Part shown: positions 37,601 through 48,663 of the stretch, one piece after another | Numbering within the stretch: position 1 is the first letter of the stretch | How the letters are laid out: each line of letters begins with the position of its first letter | Assembly: GCA_016946835.1 (NCBI GenBank) | Contig: JACVTC010000037.1 | Location: 388,501 to 452,500 of the forward strand | Source of the DNA: Neocallimastix lanati (nom. inval.) | Taxonomy: Eukaryota; Neocallimastigomycota; Neocallimastigomycetes; Neocallimastigales; Neocallimastigaceae | Length of the DNA: 64,000 nt | Reading direction: 5' to 3' | Notes under the pieces: generated by a model | Database searches by the model: none | What the model was told of the DNA's origin: nothing | What the model saw: the letters and a program-made list of their open reading frames with translations, nothing else | Program-made: the position numbers and the translations under genes

Positions 37601-38641
37601 TTTTATTTTATCGGGGATAGATAGTCTTGATAAGTGAAATAGATGTATAGGTGTATTAATTGGTTTATTATAAATTATGGGATTGGTTGATAACCAAATA
37701 ATGAAAGTATTTTGTTCGTTTGAAAATAGATTAATTATTCTGCTTCCATATTGATCATAGATGGTTGCACATAAATGATTTTTGTTATTAAAGAAAATGA
37801 CCTTATAATATTGTTGGATGAGTTTAGTAACTGAAATTATATTTTTAGTTATGTGTGGTACAAAATGGACGTTTCTTAATACAACTTTATTATTATTTAA
37901 ATATCCAATGAAATCACCACATTTATGTGATGTGACTATGTTACCATTTGGGAGTACAATATTTTCATTGCAATACTTTAAATTTTTGAGGGAACTGATG
38001 GAATTAGTGATATGTAATGAAGCTCCAGAATCTAAAATCCAAGACGAAATTTTATTGTTTTGTTCAAGTTTTGTTTTCGAATCATTTTGTATTTTAGTTG
38101 TGATACAGTTTAATAAAACGTCATTTTCTAAATTGTAATCTTCTGAAAAAATACCAGAATTATGGTTTTTATCATTTGAACTAACATAGTTTATTTGTTT
38201 ATTTGTATTTCTAAATGTTTTGTTTTTAAACTGGTTATTTCTGGTATTTTTATAGTGTTGTTTTTTGAATTTAAAGTAATTTTTATGCTTGTTCTTAAGT
38301 TTGTTATTGTGCCAACAGTCCCTTGAAAAGTGACCGAATTTTCCACAGGTATGACATTTTCCGTTATTTGATTTTCTTTTGACATTGTGTTTTTTGCTAT
38401 TAGTACGAAATCTAGTTTTCTGTTCAATATGGAATATCTGTTTATCGGATCCTTCTTGTTTTATTGATTCCTTCATGTTCGAGAATATAATGTCAGGAAT
38501 GACATTTTTAATGTAGGAACATAGTTTATTCCAATCATCTTTATATTGGAAAACATTTATAAATCTTAGGTTTTCGGGTAGAGATCTGTTGAGTATTCCA
38601 GCTTTTATATTATCACTAATATCGTGATCTAGATTTTTCAA
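34649..38641 (-). CDS. Gag C-terminus plus Pol polyprotein, copia copy 2
   Basis: About 1330 codons, 32 more than in copy 1, all in the Asn tract and its edge (I, N and one S codon interrupt it). Outside that tract the protein matches copy 1 at every residue I compared. The zinc knuckle, DSGA protease, HHCC and DDE integrase, YVDD reverse transcriptase and RNase H motifs are all intact. As in copy 1 it is in the +1 frame relative to gag and has no ATG at the overlap. Confidence 0.92.
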   Translation of the reverse strand: MKNLDHDISDNIKAGILNRSLPENLRFINVFQYKDDWNKLCSYIKNVIPDIIFSNMKESIKQEGSDKQIFHIEQKTRFRTNSKKHNVKRKSNNGKCHTCGKFGHFSRDCWHNNKLKNKHKNYFKFKKQHYKNTRNNQFKNKTFRNTNKQINYVSSNDKNHNSGIFSEDYNLENDVLLNCITTKIQNDSKTKLEQNNKISSWILDSGASLHITNSISSLKNLKYCNENIVLPNGNIVTSHKCGDFIGYLNNNKVVLRNVHFVPHITKNIISVTKLIQQYYKVIFFNNKNHLCATIYDQYGSRIINLFSNEQNTFIIWLSTNPIIYNKPINTPIHLFHLSRLSIPDKIKLWHRRLGHFYINPIKNKLLKIDIKSKCPICSNSKLKNFPYKRSINKSKSIFELIHMDLVGPVNESIHGSKYFLSILDDFSRYGWVLFLDNKSETFDKFHSWYKEINNIFNKSISFIRTDNGTEFNNRKFKTFCTNNGIVQQFTIPYSPQQNGRAERFNGILINSAKALLNEAQLSHEFWEYAVDTANYIHNRIPHSGIHNKIPYEILFKSKVDYSHFKVFGCRVFFHVPKSFRNKFDNNALPGIFLGYHPYSSAYKILNLSSNKIILSRSVEFFENNPGNSKITSSIPKDFYYFIPNSEIRGSDLLSNNDSKRFNHYNFFNNNNNNNNNNNNNNNNNNNNNNNNNNNNNNNNNNNNNNNNNNNNNNNNNNNNNNNNNNNNNNNNNNNNNNNNNNNNNNNNNNNNNNNNSNNNNNNNNNNNNNNNNNNNNNNNNNNNINTNNEVINAIYNNSINDKRPKLTNHKSSTPKTHNNTNLKEPKDFYDIFNLPDKDEWLDAVNKELENMEQLNVFKPIKSIPKGVNIVSCKWVFKYKRDFNGNILVRKARLVARGFTQKFGIDYLLTFSPTLKHDSLRIIIAIAVQKNFKIFQLDINAAYLNADLSEDIYMRPPQGHPLYNKVYFKLNKALYGLKQAGREWNEKLDSTLLEMKFRRLNSEPCIYVKENKLKEIICILTVYVDDILLIGKENVIINIKEQIKMNYNIKYIGEVDFVIGIKFERQSDGYIIHQRGYLRELLNKFRLTNCAPVRNMKPLENKELRNKKFNETFYRSAIGNLLYLAICTRPDILFSVNQAARKSKNPTMEDWINVEKIFKYLKGTENYGIKFSKNSSLKIFVDADYAGDIDTRKSTSGFLMMMGDAPTSWYSKLQHCVATSTAESEYYSVSECAKHSLWYMNLLNELNINLNYVIINVDNKATIYNCQNHSINAKSKHIDIKYHHIRDLVKKDKIRLKYIKSENNLADGFTKYLNNSLMDKFRNTLLERIKD
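36293..36640 (-). repeat. in-frame Asn-codon tract, 116 codons
   Basis: 348 bp of AAC/AAT codons on the minus strand. The half nearest integrase is an almost pure (AACAAT)n run; the half nearest reverse transcriptase has AAT runs and one Ser codon. It is the expanded counterpart of the 86-codon tract at 8231-8488. Confidence 0.97.
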
Positions 38642-39179
38642 GCTCTTCTATGGCATTTTGTAGTTTTGCCATAAAGATATTTATGTCTTGATCTTCATTG
38701 TATTTTAGATTGTTTATTTTATTTTGTATTTCTAATTTTCTTCGTTCTGGACTTCTTGTGAAGGAATGTTCTAAGATTTTCCATGTTTGGAAAGCTGTTT
38801 TCCCTTGTCCCTCGATTATTTTCCTAGTTTCCTCTCCTAAACTATTAATGATGATCCATTTTACCATGACATCATTTTTAATGTCTAGAAGGTTGGTGTC
38901 TTTATCATACACTAAATTATTATCGAACTTATCTTCCATGTAATCACTGAGGTCATCTTTAACATTCCTTTTTCTTATCTTCTTTACCTTTTCAGAAACA
39001 ACGTATCCTTCAAGGTTATTTATCATTAATAAGTAAAGGATACTAGTTCTCCAGCTGTTGTAATTTTCTGGAGTGAGATCAATTACTCTATTGAAATTTT
39101 CAGAGTAACTGAAAGTGATACCCTTTGTTTGGGGATCGTTAATCACAATAGGTTGATTAATATTTCCTTGTCTTGTCAT
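38616..39179 (-). CDS. Gag N-terminal part, copia copy 2
   Basis: A 187-aa ORF whose protein is identical to the gag ORF of copy 1, with the same stop inside the Gag domain and the same overlap with the +1 frame. The shared break means that either it is functional or it predates the split of the two copies. Confidence 0.85.
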   Translation of the reverse strand: MTRQGNINQPIVINDPQTKGITFSYSENFNRVIDLTPENYNSWRTSILYLLMINNLEGYVVSEKVKKIRKRNVKDDLSDYMEDKFDNNLVYDKDTNLLDIKNDVMVKWIIINSLGEETRKIIEGQGKTAFQTWKILEHSFTRSPERRKLEIQNKINNLKYNEDQDINIFMAKLQNAIEELEKSRSRY

Positions 39180-39651
39180 ATTATTTTGATTGTTAATACT
39201 GCTTTATTTAAGGGATTAGTTGTATTTCGTAATATAAATTTAATATTGTTATAGAATAATTCTTTTATTTTATTATTTGTTCTATTTATATTTATATTTT
39301 TAATTTAAATTTTGATTAAAGAATGGTTTATGATTGGGGGTTTATATTGAATTGTTTATATTATTTTAATATGCCGAATACTGATTTTGTCCTGCTTTAT
39401 TGGGTATATTTTAGTTAAAGATATCATCTGATTATTAAATGTTGATTTTTGCGATTGGTTATTTATATTATTTTCATTGTTTAAATTGTTTATTTTTGAT
39501 TCATTGAAATTTTATTTTGATCTTTAGTTTTGTCAAATAGGATGATTATATTTTGTTATTCATTTGATTGAATGATTTCTTTGATAAAAAAAATTTTTTT
39601 TTTATTCTTATTTTTATTTTTTATTATTTTTTTTATATTTATATTTATGTA

Positions 39652-39885
39652 ATCAGCTCAGATTATTTGGCTGACTTTACTCAGCTCAAAATATTATTAT
39701 TCATTTGGCTGACTTTATTCAGCTCAGAGTATTTTTAACCATTTGGCTGACTTTACTCAGCTCAAAATATTTTAACCATTTGGCTGACTTTACTCAGCTC
39801 AAAGTATTTTTGTTCATTTTGCTGACTTTACTCAGCTCAAAGTATTTTTGTTCATTTTGCTGACTTTACTCAGCTCAAAATATTT
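39652..39885 (-). repeat. tandem hairpin repeats in the leader of copia copy 2
   Basis: Six full units (core GCTGACTTTACTCAGCTC on the plus strand) plus a partial unit at 39652-39660. Copy 1 has five. The two units nearest the 5' LTR are almost identical, which points to a recent unit duplication. Confidence 0.9.
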
Positions 39886-40231
39886 TTGCTATTATTTTTA
39901 TTTATATTTTATTATAAATGATATTTGTATTTGTTTATTTAATTTTTAATTCATCTAAATTTAATATCATATTATGTTGTAAGATTTCTTGAAAAAAAAA
40001 ATTAATATCATTGAAATATATTTCTTATTTTGAACACATTAGGTTGAGTTATAGTTTTTGTTTAAGTTATATGTTTAAGATTTATATAAGAGTAAACGTT
40101 AAAAAAAAAAAAACTCCTTTTTTTTTTTTTTAATTTTAAAACTTTTGAACATTTATGACAAAAAAAAAATATCATTGTTTATATGATCCAAAAAAAAAAA
40201 AATAAAAAATATAAATATTTATCTTTTGTTA

Positions 40232-40264
40232 TAGCTCAATCTGAGGAGATTGAGACTCTTAATC
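40232..40264 (-). promoter_or_regulatory. primer-binding site, copia copy 2
   Basis: Same site as 4689-4721, here seen on the plus strand as the tRNA-like sense sequence ending TGAGACTCTTAATC (40251-40264) directly against the 5' LTR. Confidence 0.7.
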
Positions 40265-40448
40265 TATTAACTCAGATGAAAGATTAACAATTTATATTAT
40301 ATTTTCGTATTTATTTATTTATAAAAGTGTTAAGTAAAAATAAAAATAAAAAATACATAATGCTTATTTTATACATTTAGATAATTAATTCTATTGGTTA
40401 AATATATTAAATATTAATTCTTATATTTGATATTTATCTCATTTCACA
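40265..40448 (-). repeat. 5' LTR of copia copy 2
   Basis: 184 bp, differing from the 3' LTR at 34400-34583 at one position by eye (T instead of C at 40292). It is followed by TATTA, the right copy of the target-site duplication. Confidence 0.95.
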
Positions 40449-40453
40449 TATTA

Positions 40454-42124
40454 ATATTAAAAATAATTTGTTAAATACATATTTTTAATAATTAAAAAAA
40501 AAAAAAAAAGAATTAAAATTAGCACTAATAATTTAAAGAATTTACTTCAAATAAAAATTTTTTACAAAATATCAATATTTTTTCAATTGATTTTACTGAT
40601 AAAACTTTTGTGTTTTTATTTAATAAAGATTATACTAATATCTGAAATAAAGGATCAGTCTATTTATTGATTATTGAAAAAAAGACATTTGGAAATACAC
40701 CTATAAAATATAGGGAATATATATAAAATTAAAAAAATAATAGAAATATAGATAATATCTTAAGGTATATAAGAAAAATTAATTAAGAAGTAGTTTATTA
40801 GTGCTTTGGTTTAAATTTTTGGTTTTTCAATCGATGATAAACGTGAGACCAAAAAAGAAAATATAAAATAAAAATGGAGAGAATCTTTTTTAGTATGCAA
40901 TAGTTAACTTCAAATTTAATTATAATTTAAATATATTTAAGTATTTTGTAGATGAACAGTAACACCTTAAGAGAGGCCTTTTCTCAATCTATAATTATAA
41001 TAAATTTTTGCTCTCTTGAAACTTAGTACTAAAAAATATAAATTGAAAATATGTATATATAGTTTATTTTATTAAAAAAATTTTTTTATGTATTGAAAAA
41101 GTAAAAAAAAAAAAAAATAAAATAAAAAAAGTTAGTAGTTAAAATTATAATTAATTTTAATAAATACCTTTTCATTAAAAATAATGACAAAGAATAAAAG
41201 GTTTCAGTGTATTACAAAATATTTATTTTATATATTTTTAAATAATTATATTTAATAATAAAACATAATAAATTAAAGATATTACATAATTCCAATAATT
41301 TTATTTAATTCTTTTAATTTATATTTCTGAATAAAATAAATTATATATTTTTATATTAATATATTATTTAATTTTGTTTTTAAATTAAAATTTTTATTTT
41401 TTTGTATATTTTATTTATATCTAAATAAATAATATATTTTTAATAATTATAATAAAATGATATATTTAATATTATAATATTATTTGTAAAAAATAAAAAT
41501 AAATTTAATAAATAGTATTAAAAGTTTTTATAATAAAAATTCTTTATTATTATTTTAATATATCAATTTGTTACTAATTATTTACATCAAAATTACAAAA
41601 TTTAGATCAAATAATAATTTATAAATATTTATAAATTCAAAGATTTATTTATTTATAATTTATATTAAATAAAAGTAATTTAAATATTTCGGAAAAAAAA
41701 AGAGTAAAAAATAACTATATTTTATATACTTTTTAAAAATATTTTGTACAAATAATAATTTTTATTTATTTTTTTAACCGCTTCATTTAATTTTAATTTT
41801 TCAAATTATTAAAATGTGATACTTTTCTTCTCAAAAATTAAAATATTATAAAATATTGATGAGTTTATTTAATAATTTTAGTTTAATATTTAATTAAATA
41901 TACAAATATTTTTAATAATTATATAATTTATTTTGAAAAAATATATAAATAGCAAATTTTTTAAATAATTTTTTTGATTTATTATTTATAAAAATAAAAC
42001 ATATAATTATTTGTTTTATTCATTAGTAAACATTTAATTATATACATCTTCAAATTTAAATATAAAATAATATAAAAAAATTATTGAATCTTAAAAATAT
42101 TTTGAATTTTATTTTTATAATAAA
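40454..42124. other. AT-rich intergenic upstream of the first CE12 gene
   Basis: No gene is seen. Slightly more mixed sequence at 40780-41030 has no recognisable coding pattern. Confidence 0.55.
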
Positions 42125-43124
42125 ATGAAAATTTTTAACATTATTACTTGTTCTTTTAAGTATTGTTGGTTTAGTCAATGCTGCTTGTAATGGAGCCCAT
42201 GCTCAATGTGATGGTGTAAACTTTAAAGGTGAAAATTGTTGTGTCAGTGGATATACTTGTAAAAAATTGGACCAATGGTATTCTCAATGTGTTCCAGATG
42301 CTACTGATAACAATGCTGCAAAAAATAATGATGTAAATAATGCTTCAAAGAACAATGTTCCAATGGATAATTCACCAAAGAGTGTCAATAATAATAATGC
42401 TGGAGCTAATAAGATTGGAACCATTTATATTGCAGGTGATTCTACTGCTGATAATAATGGTGCTAATAATAGTAAAACTGCGGGTTGGGGTAAATATCTT
42501 GGGGATTATTTCTCCGTTCCTGTGAATAATCAAGCTAAATCTGGTCAAAGTGCTAGAACTTTCTGGCGTGATGGTAGATGGAATGCTTTAATTAAGAATG
42601 TTAGAAAGGGTGATTATGTTTTAATTGAATTTGGTCATAATGATACTGGTGGTCCAAATACTGTTGCTAAGAAAGGTTCTGTAGTCGGTACTGGTAATGA
42701 AACTGTTAAAGTTGGAAATGAAATTGTTCATACTTTCCCATGGTATATTCGTCAAATGGCGAAACAAGTATTAGATAAAGGAGCTACTCCAGTTCTTATG
42801 TCTAATACACCAAACTTTAGTTTCAATAAAGGAAAAGTTCCAGCAAGTGGTCGTTTTGGTGGATATATGAAATTAGTTGCAGAAGAAATGAAGATTCCAT
42901 TCATTGATCACTACAACTATATTGCTCGTCAATGGGAAAAACTTGGAGAAAACAACATTAAATCCAAGAATTGGTTCCCCACTGATTATAAACATACAGC
43001 TCCAGGAGCAGCAGACTTTAATGCTCAAATGATTGTTAATGCTGCTAAATGTCAAAATATTAAAGATTTAGTTTCAGCCTTAAATACTAAGGGTAACCAA
43101 GTTAAATATTCTTGTTCTATTTAA
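42125..43124 (+). pseudogene. CBM1-CE12 esterase, frameshifted in the signal peptide
   Basis: Compared with the intact paralogue at 45817, this copy carries one extra T in the run at 42154-42157, codon 10-11. From the ATG at 42125 the frame then runs into a stop after 21 codons. Downstream, one frame is open to 43124 and encodes the CBM1 (AQCDGVNF...CCVSGYTC), a short Asn-rich linker, and a complete SGNH catalytic domain with AGDST, EFGHND and DYKHT. The first ATG in that frame is 42267, inside the CBM1, which would give a 285-aa protein without signal peptide or intact CBM1. The catalytic part is nearly identical to the paralogue. So it is either a recent pseudogene or a sequencing error in a homopolymer. 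Enzyme class: rhamnogalacturonan acetylesterase-like, extracellular pectin deacetylation. Confidence 0.8.
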
Positions 43125-43907
43125 AGTTAATATTGTATAAATAATTAAAATAAATAAATAAAAAATTAGATTAAGGTAATTTTCAAATGTTTATATTGAT
43201 ATAAAAATAATAAATTTATAATAAATATATATGTATAAAATCGTTATAAATAAATTCCAATGTATATTAAAATATAAAATCAAATATTTAATAAGATTTA
43301 AAATAATATTTAATATATTATGTCATTTTAAATAATATTTTTATTTAAAAATTATATAATCAATTTAATAATTAGAATTTAAATAAAAAAAAAAAATAAA
43401 AATGAAAATTAAATATAAACTTTGATAAAAAAATATATATTAAATATAAATTATTAGTAGTAGTATTAAATTCGCAATTATACAAAATAAATAAATACTT
43501 TTGAAAATAAAATTAAATTGTTGAATATAAAAAGTATTAATCTTAAATTTTTATTCTATAAAAGTATTTAAAAATAATAATTTTATTTTAATATATATTT
43601 TTTATTTTATTATTAAATATTAAAAATTTAATATTATTCAATTATTTATTTAATTAAAATATTATAAAAAGCTAGTATAAATAAATATATATTCATATTT
43701 GTATATACTAATGATTAAAAATTTCATTACATCTTTCATCATTAAATTTATTATTTTTGAGTTTTAAATTTATTACAAGCATTATTATTATTATTTTCTT
43801 TAAAATTATCTTTGGTTTTATAGGTTAATTAAATAAATTTAATATAAATAACAAAAAAAGGTTTACTACAAAAATTAAGTATAATTATTAAAAATAACAA
43901 CAACAGC
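43125..43907. other. AT-rich spacer between the CE12 paralogues
   Basis: No gene is seen. A/T-rich with short AAATAAATAA-type repeats. Confidence 0.55.
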
Positions 43908-45816
<1,909 letters not shown>

Positions 45817-46884
45817 ATGAAATTTATTAATATTATTGCTTATTCCTTAAGTATTGTTGGTTTAGCTAATGCTGCTTGTAATGGAGCCTATGCTCAATGT
45901 GGTGGTGTAAACTTTAAAGGTGAAAATTGTTGTGTTAATGGATATACCTGTAAAGTTTTAAGTGATTGGTATCATCAATGTGTTCCAGGAACTACCAATA
46001 ATAAAAGCAATAATAATAACAATGGCAATACTGCTAAAAATAATGCTGCTGCACCTGCACCTGCTCCTTCACCTCCAAAAAATAATAATAATAACAACAA
46101 CAACAATGTTGTACTCCCACCAAAGAATCCACCAAATAATGCCAATAATAATAATAATGCTGGAGCTAATAAAATTGGAACCATTTATATTGCAGGTGAT
46201 TCTACTGCTGATAATAATGGTGCTAATAATGGTAAAACTGCGGGTTGGGGTAAATATCTTGGGGATTATTTCTCCGTTCCTGTGAATAATCAAGCTAAAT
46301 CTGGTCAAAGTGCTAGAACTTTCTGGCGTGATGGTAGATGGAATGCTTTAATTAAGAATGTTAGAAAGGGTGATTATGTTTTAATTGAATTTGGTCATAA
46401 TGATACTGGTGGTCCAAATACTGCTGCTAAGAAAGGTTCTGTAGTCGGTACTGGTAATGAAACTGTTAAAGTTGGAAATGAAATTGTTCATACTTTCCCA
46501 TGGTATATTCGTCAAATGGCGAAACAAGTATTAGATAAAGGAGCTACTCCAGTTCTTATGTCTAATACACCAAACTTTAGTTTCAATAAAGGAAAAGTTC
46601 CAGCAAGTGGTCGTTTTGGTGGATATATGAAATTAGTTGCTGAAGAAATGAAGATTCCATTCATTGATCACTACAACTATATTGCTCGTCAATGGGAAAA
46701 ACTTGGAGAAATCGGCATCAAATCCAAGAATTGGTTCCCCACTGATTATAAACACACAGCTCCAGGAGCAGCAGACTTTAATGCTCAAATGATTGTTAAT
46801 GCTGCTAAATGTCAAAATATTAAAGATTTAGTTTCAGCCTTAAATACTAAGGGTAATCAAGTTAAATATTCTTGTTCTGTTTAA
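45817..46884 (+). CDS. secreted CBM1-CE12 esterase, probable rhamnogalacturonan acetylesterase
   Basis: This 355-aa single-exon protein has a signal peptide at 1-20 (MKFINIIAYSLSIVGLANAA) and a fungal cellulose-binding module CBM1 at about 21-57 (AQCGGVNFKGENCC, six cysteines, WYHQCVPG). A 60-residue linker of Asn, Pro and Ala follows, then an SGNH hydrolase domain at 119-355. Catalytic blocks are visible: AGDST with Ser129, EFGHND with Asn195, and DYKHT with Asp310 and His313. The layout matches CE12 rhamnogalacturonan acetylesterases, which remove acetyl groups from the pectin backbone. The CBM1 would hold the enzyme on cellulose in the plant wall. It is the intact member of a tandem pair, about 2.7 kb downstream of the frameshifted copy and on the same strand. 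CE12 also contains xylan-active esterases, so the substrate is inferred. Confidence 0.93.
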   Translation: MKFINIIAYSLSIVGLANAACNGAYAQCGGVNFKGENCCVNGYTCKVLSDWYHQCVPGTTNNKSNNNNNGNTAKNNAAAPAPAPSPPKNNNNNNNNNVVLPPKNPPNNANNNNNAGANKIGTIYIAGDSTADNNGANNGKTAGWGKYLGDYFSVPVNNQAKSGQSARTFWRDGRWNALIKNVRKGDYVLIEFGHNDTGGPNTAAKKGSVVGTGNETVKVGNEIVHTFPWYIRQMAKQVLDKGATPVLMSNTPNFSFNKGKVPASGRFGGYMKLVAEEMKIPFIDHYNYIARQWEKLGEIGIKSKNWFPTDYKHTAPGAADFNAQMIVNAAKCQNIKDLVSALNTKGNQVKYSCSV

Positions 46885-47754
46885 ATTTAAAAATGTTAAT
46901 ATAAAGAATAAGATATCTCTATAAAATTGTGTTAAAGTGATAATCAATTATTCAAATATAAACTATTGAAAGCATAAAAAAATTATTATTATAAATAAAA
47001 AGTTAATAAATAAATATATAAGTGAAATTTTTATTCAATTTATTTCAATGGAAATATATATTATAATAGAAATAAAAAAAAAATATTATAATATATTTTT
47101 TCTTCTAATAATTAAAATTATGTATTATATATTTTTGGTTAGAAATTATTAAATCAATAAAATTAATAATTGCCAAAATTATTTATAAAATAATAAATAT
47201 AATGAATAAAAGTGAAATTTAATAATAAAAATTTAAAAAAAAAATATTGAAATATTGAAAAATAAAATTTAAAAATGTTTATATATAAAAAAAAATATAT
47301 GTATATAATTTATATATAAATAAATAATTAATAAAAAATTTTTGATTTTAAGAAATCATTACTTATTTTTTTTTTTTTTTTCGGTTTATAATAATAGAGT
47401 AAGATATTATATATATATATTATATATATATATATATATATTTTAGTGTATTATTAAATAGCTTGAAAATTTGTAAAGATTTATATAATTATTTATGGCC
47501 ATTATGATAATTTTTAAAATAAAATGATTTATTAGTCATAATTGTTAATGTCATTAAAATGACCAAAACCTTAAGGATTTAATTTCAAACTTGAATTACT
47601 AATGATAAACAAGTTTAAAAACTATTTTTATTCTTTATTAGTATTAAATTTAAATTAGTTTAAAATATATATATATATATATATATATTGAAAAACTAAT
47701 GGCAAATAACTTTAAAAACTATTTTTATTCTTTATTATTAGTATTTAATACAAA

Positions 47755-47852
<98 letters not shown>

Positions 47853-48053
47853 CAAAATAATTGATAATTCTACATATATACCATTCATAACAATATATAA
47901 AAAAATAGAATTATTTTAATTGAAAAATAAAAAAAAAAAAAAATAAAATAAAATAAAATAAATATAATTATTAATTATAATTTAATATATTTATTAAAAA
48001 AATATATATATATAAATTTATATTTTAAATACATATTATTATATTTAGAACCT

Positions 48054-48092
<39 letters not shown>

Positions 48093-48663
48093 AAATGTTT
48101 TTTTATTTATTTATTTATTATTTGTTTATTTATTTTTTTTTTTTTATTATTTTTATTTTTATTTTTTATTTTATTTTATTTTATTTTTTATTATTATTAT
48201 TATTACTATTATTTTTGTTTACTATATTTGATATTAAATTACTTTAAATATATATATATATATAATGCCTATGAATAATAAATAAATAAAATGATTTTTA
48301 TTTTAAAAAAAAATTTTTTTTCTCTATATTAATAATAATTAAAAAATAAATACATGAAAAATGAAAAAATAAATATGAAAAAAAAAAAAAAAAAAAAATA
48401 AAAAATAATATATAATATATATTTTAATGAAAAGTTAGAATAGATATAAAATTAGAAAAGGTAAAATAAATAATAAAAAAAATAATATATATAAAATATT
48501 GATTTTAAATATTGAATTGATTATTCTTTAATGTAAATTTGTTTTTTATCTTTACTTTTTTTTTTTTTTTTTTTTTTTTGATTAATGAGATTAATAATTA
48601 TTATAATAATTATATATAACATTAAGTTTTTATTTTTTTATTTTTTTTATTTTTTTTTTTTTT
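46885..48663. other. AT-rich spacer between convergent genes
   Basis: 3' flanks of the CE12 gene (+) and the kinase gene (-). Holds a poly(A) run of about 54 at 47764-47817 followed by (AT)n to about 47850, another A run at 48060-48089 and TA runs. No gene is seen. Confidence 0.6.

Larger units (their letters stand above)
34400..40448 (-). mobile_element. Ty1/copia LTR retrotransposon, copy 2 (6049 bp)
   Basis: Full-length minus-strand copy of the element at 4505-10375. The LTRs are 184 bp each (40265-40448 is the 5' LTR, 34400-34583 the 3' LTR) and differ at one position by eye (T at 40292, C at 34427 on the plus strand). A 5-bp target-site duplication TATTA flanks it (34395-34399 and 40449-40453). 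It is 178 bp longer than copy 1: 96 bp in the Asn tract, about one extra leader repeat, and a roughly 44-bp A/T-rich insertion near 40097-40142. Gag and pol are again in different frames. Low divergence implies recent insertion. Confidence 0.96.

Noticed and set aside
40229-40264. Apparent 5' half of a tRNA-Lys gene
   Set aside because: No 3' half or acceptor stem follows; it directly abuts the LTR in both copies, so it is a primer-binding site.
42267-43124. Start of the first CE12 gene at 42267
   Set aside because: That ATG lies inside the CBM1 module and would lose the signal peptide; comparison with the paralogue shows the real start at 42125 with a frameshift.
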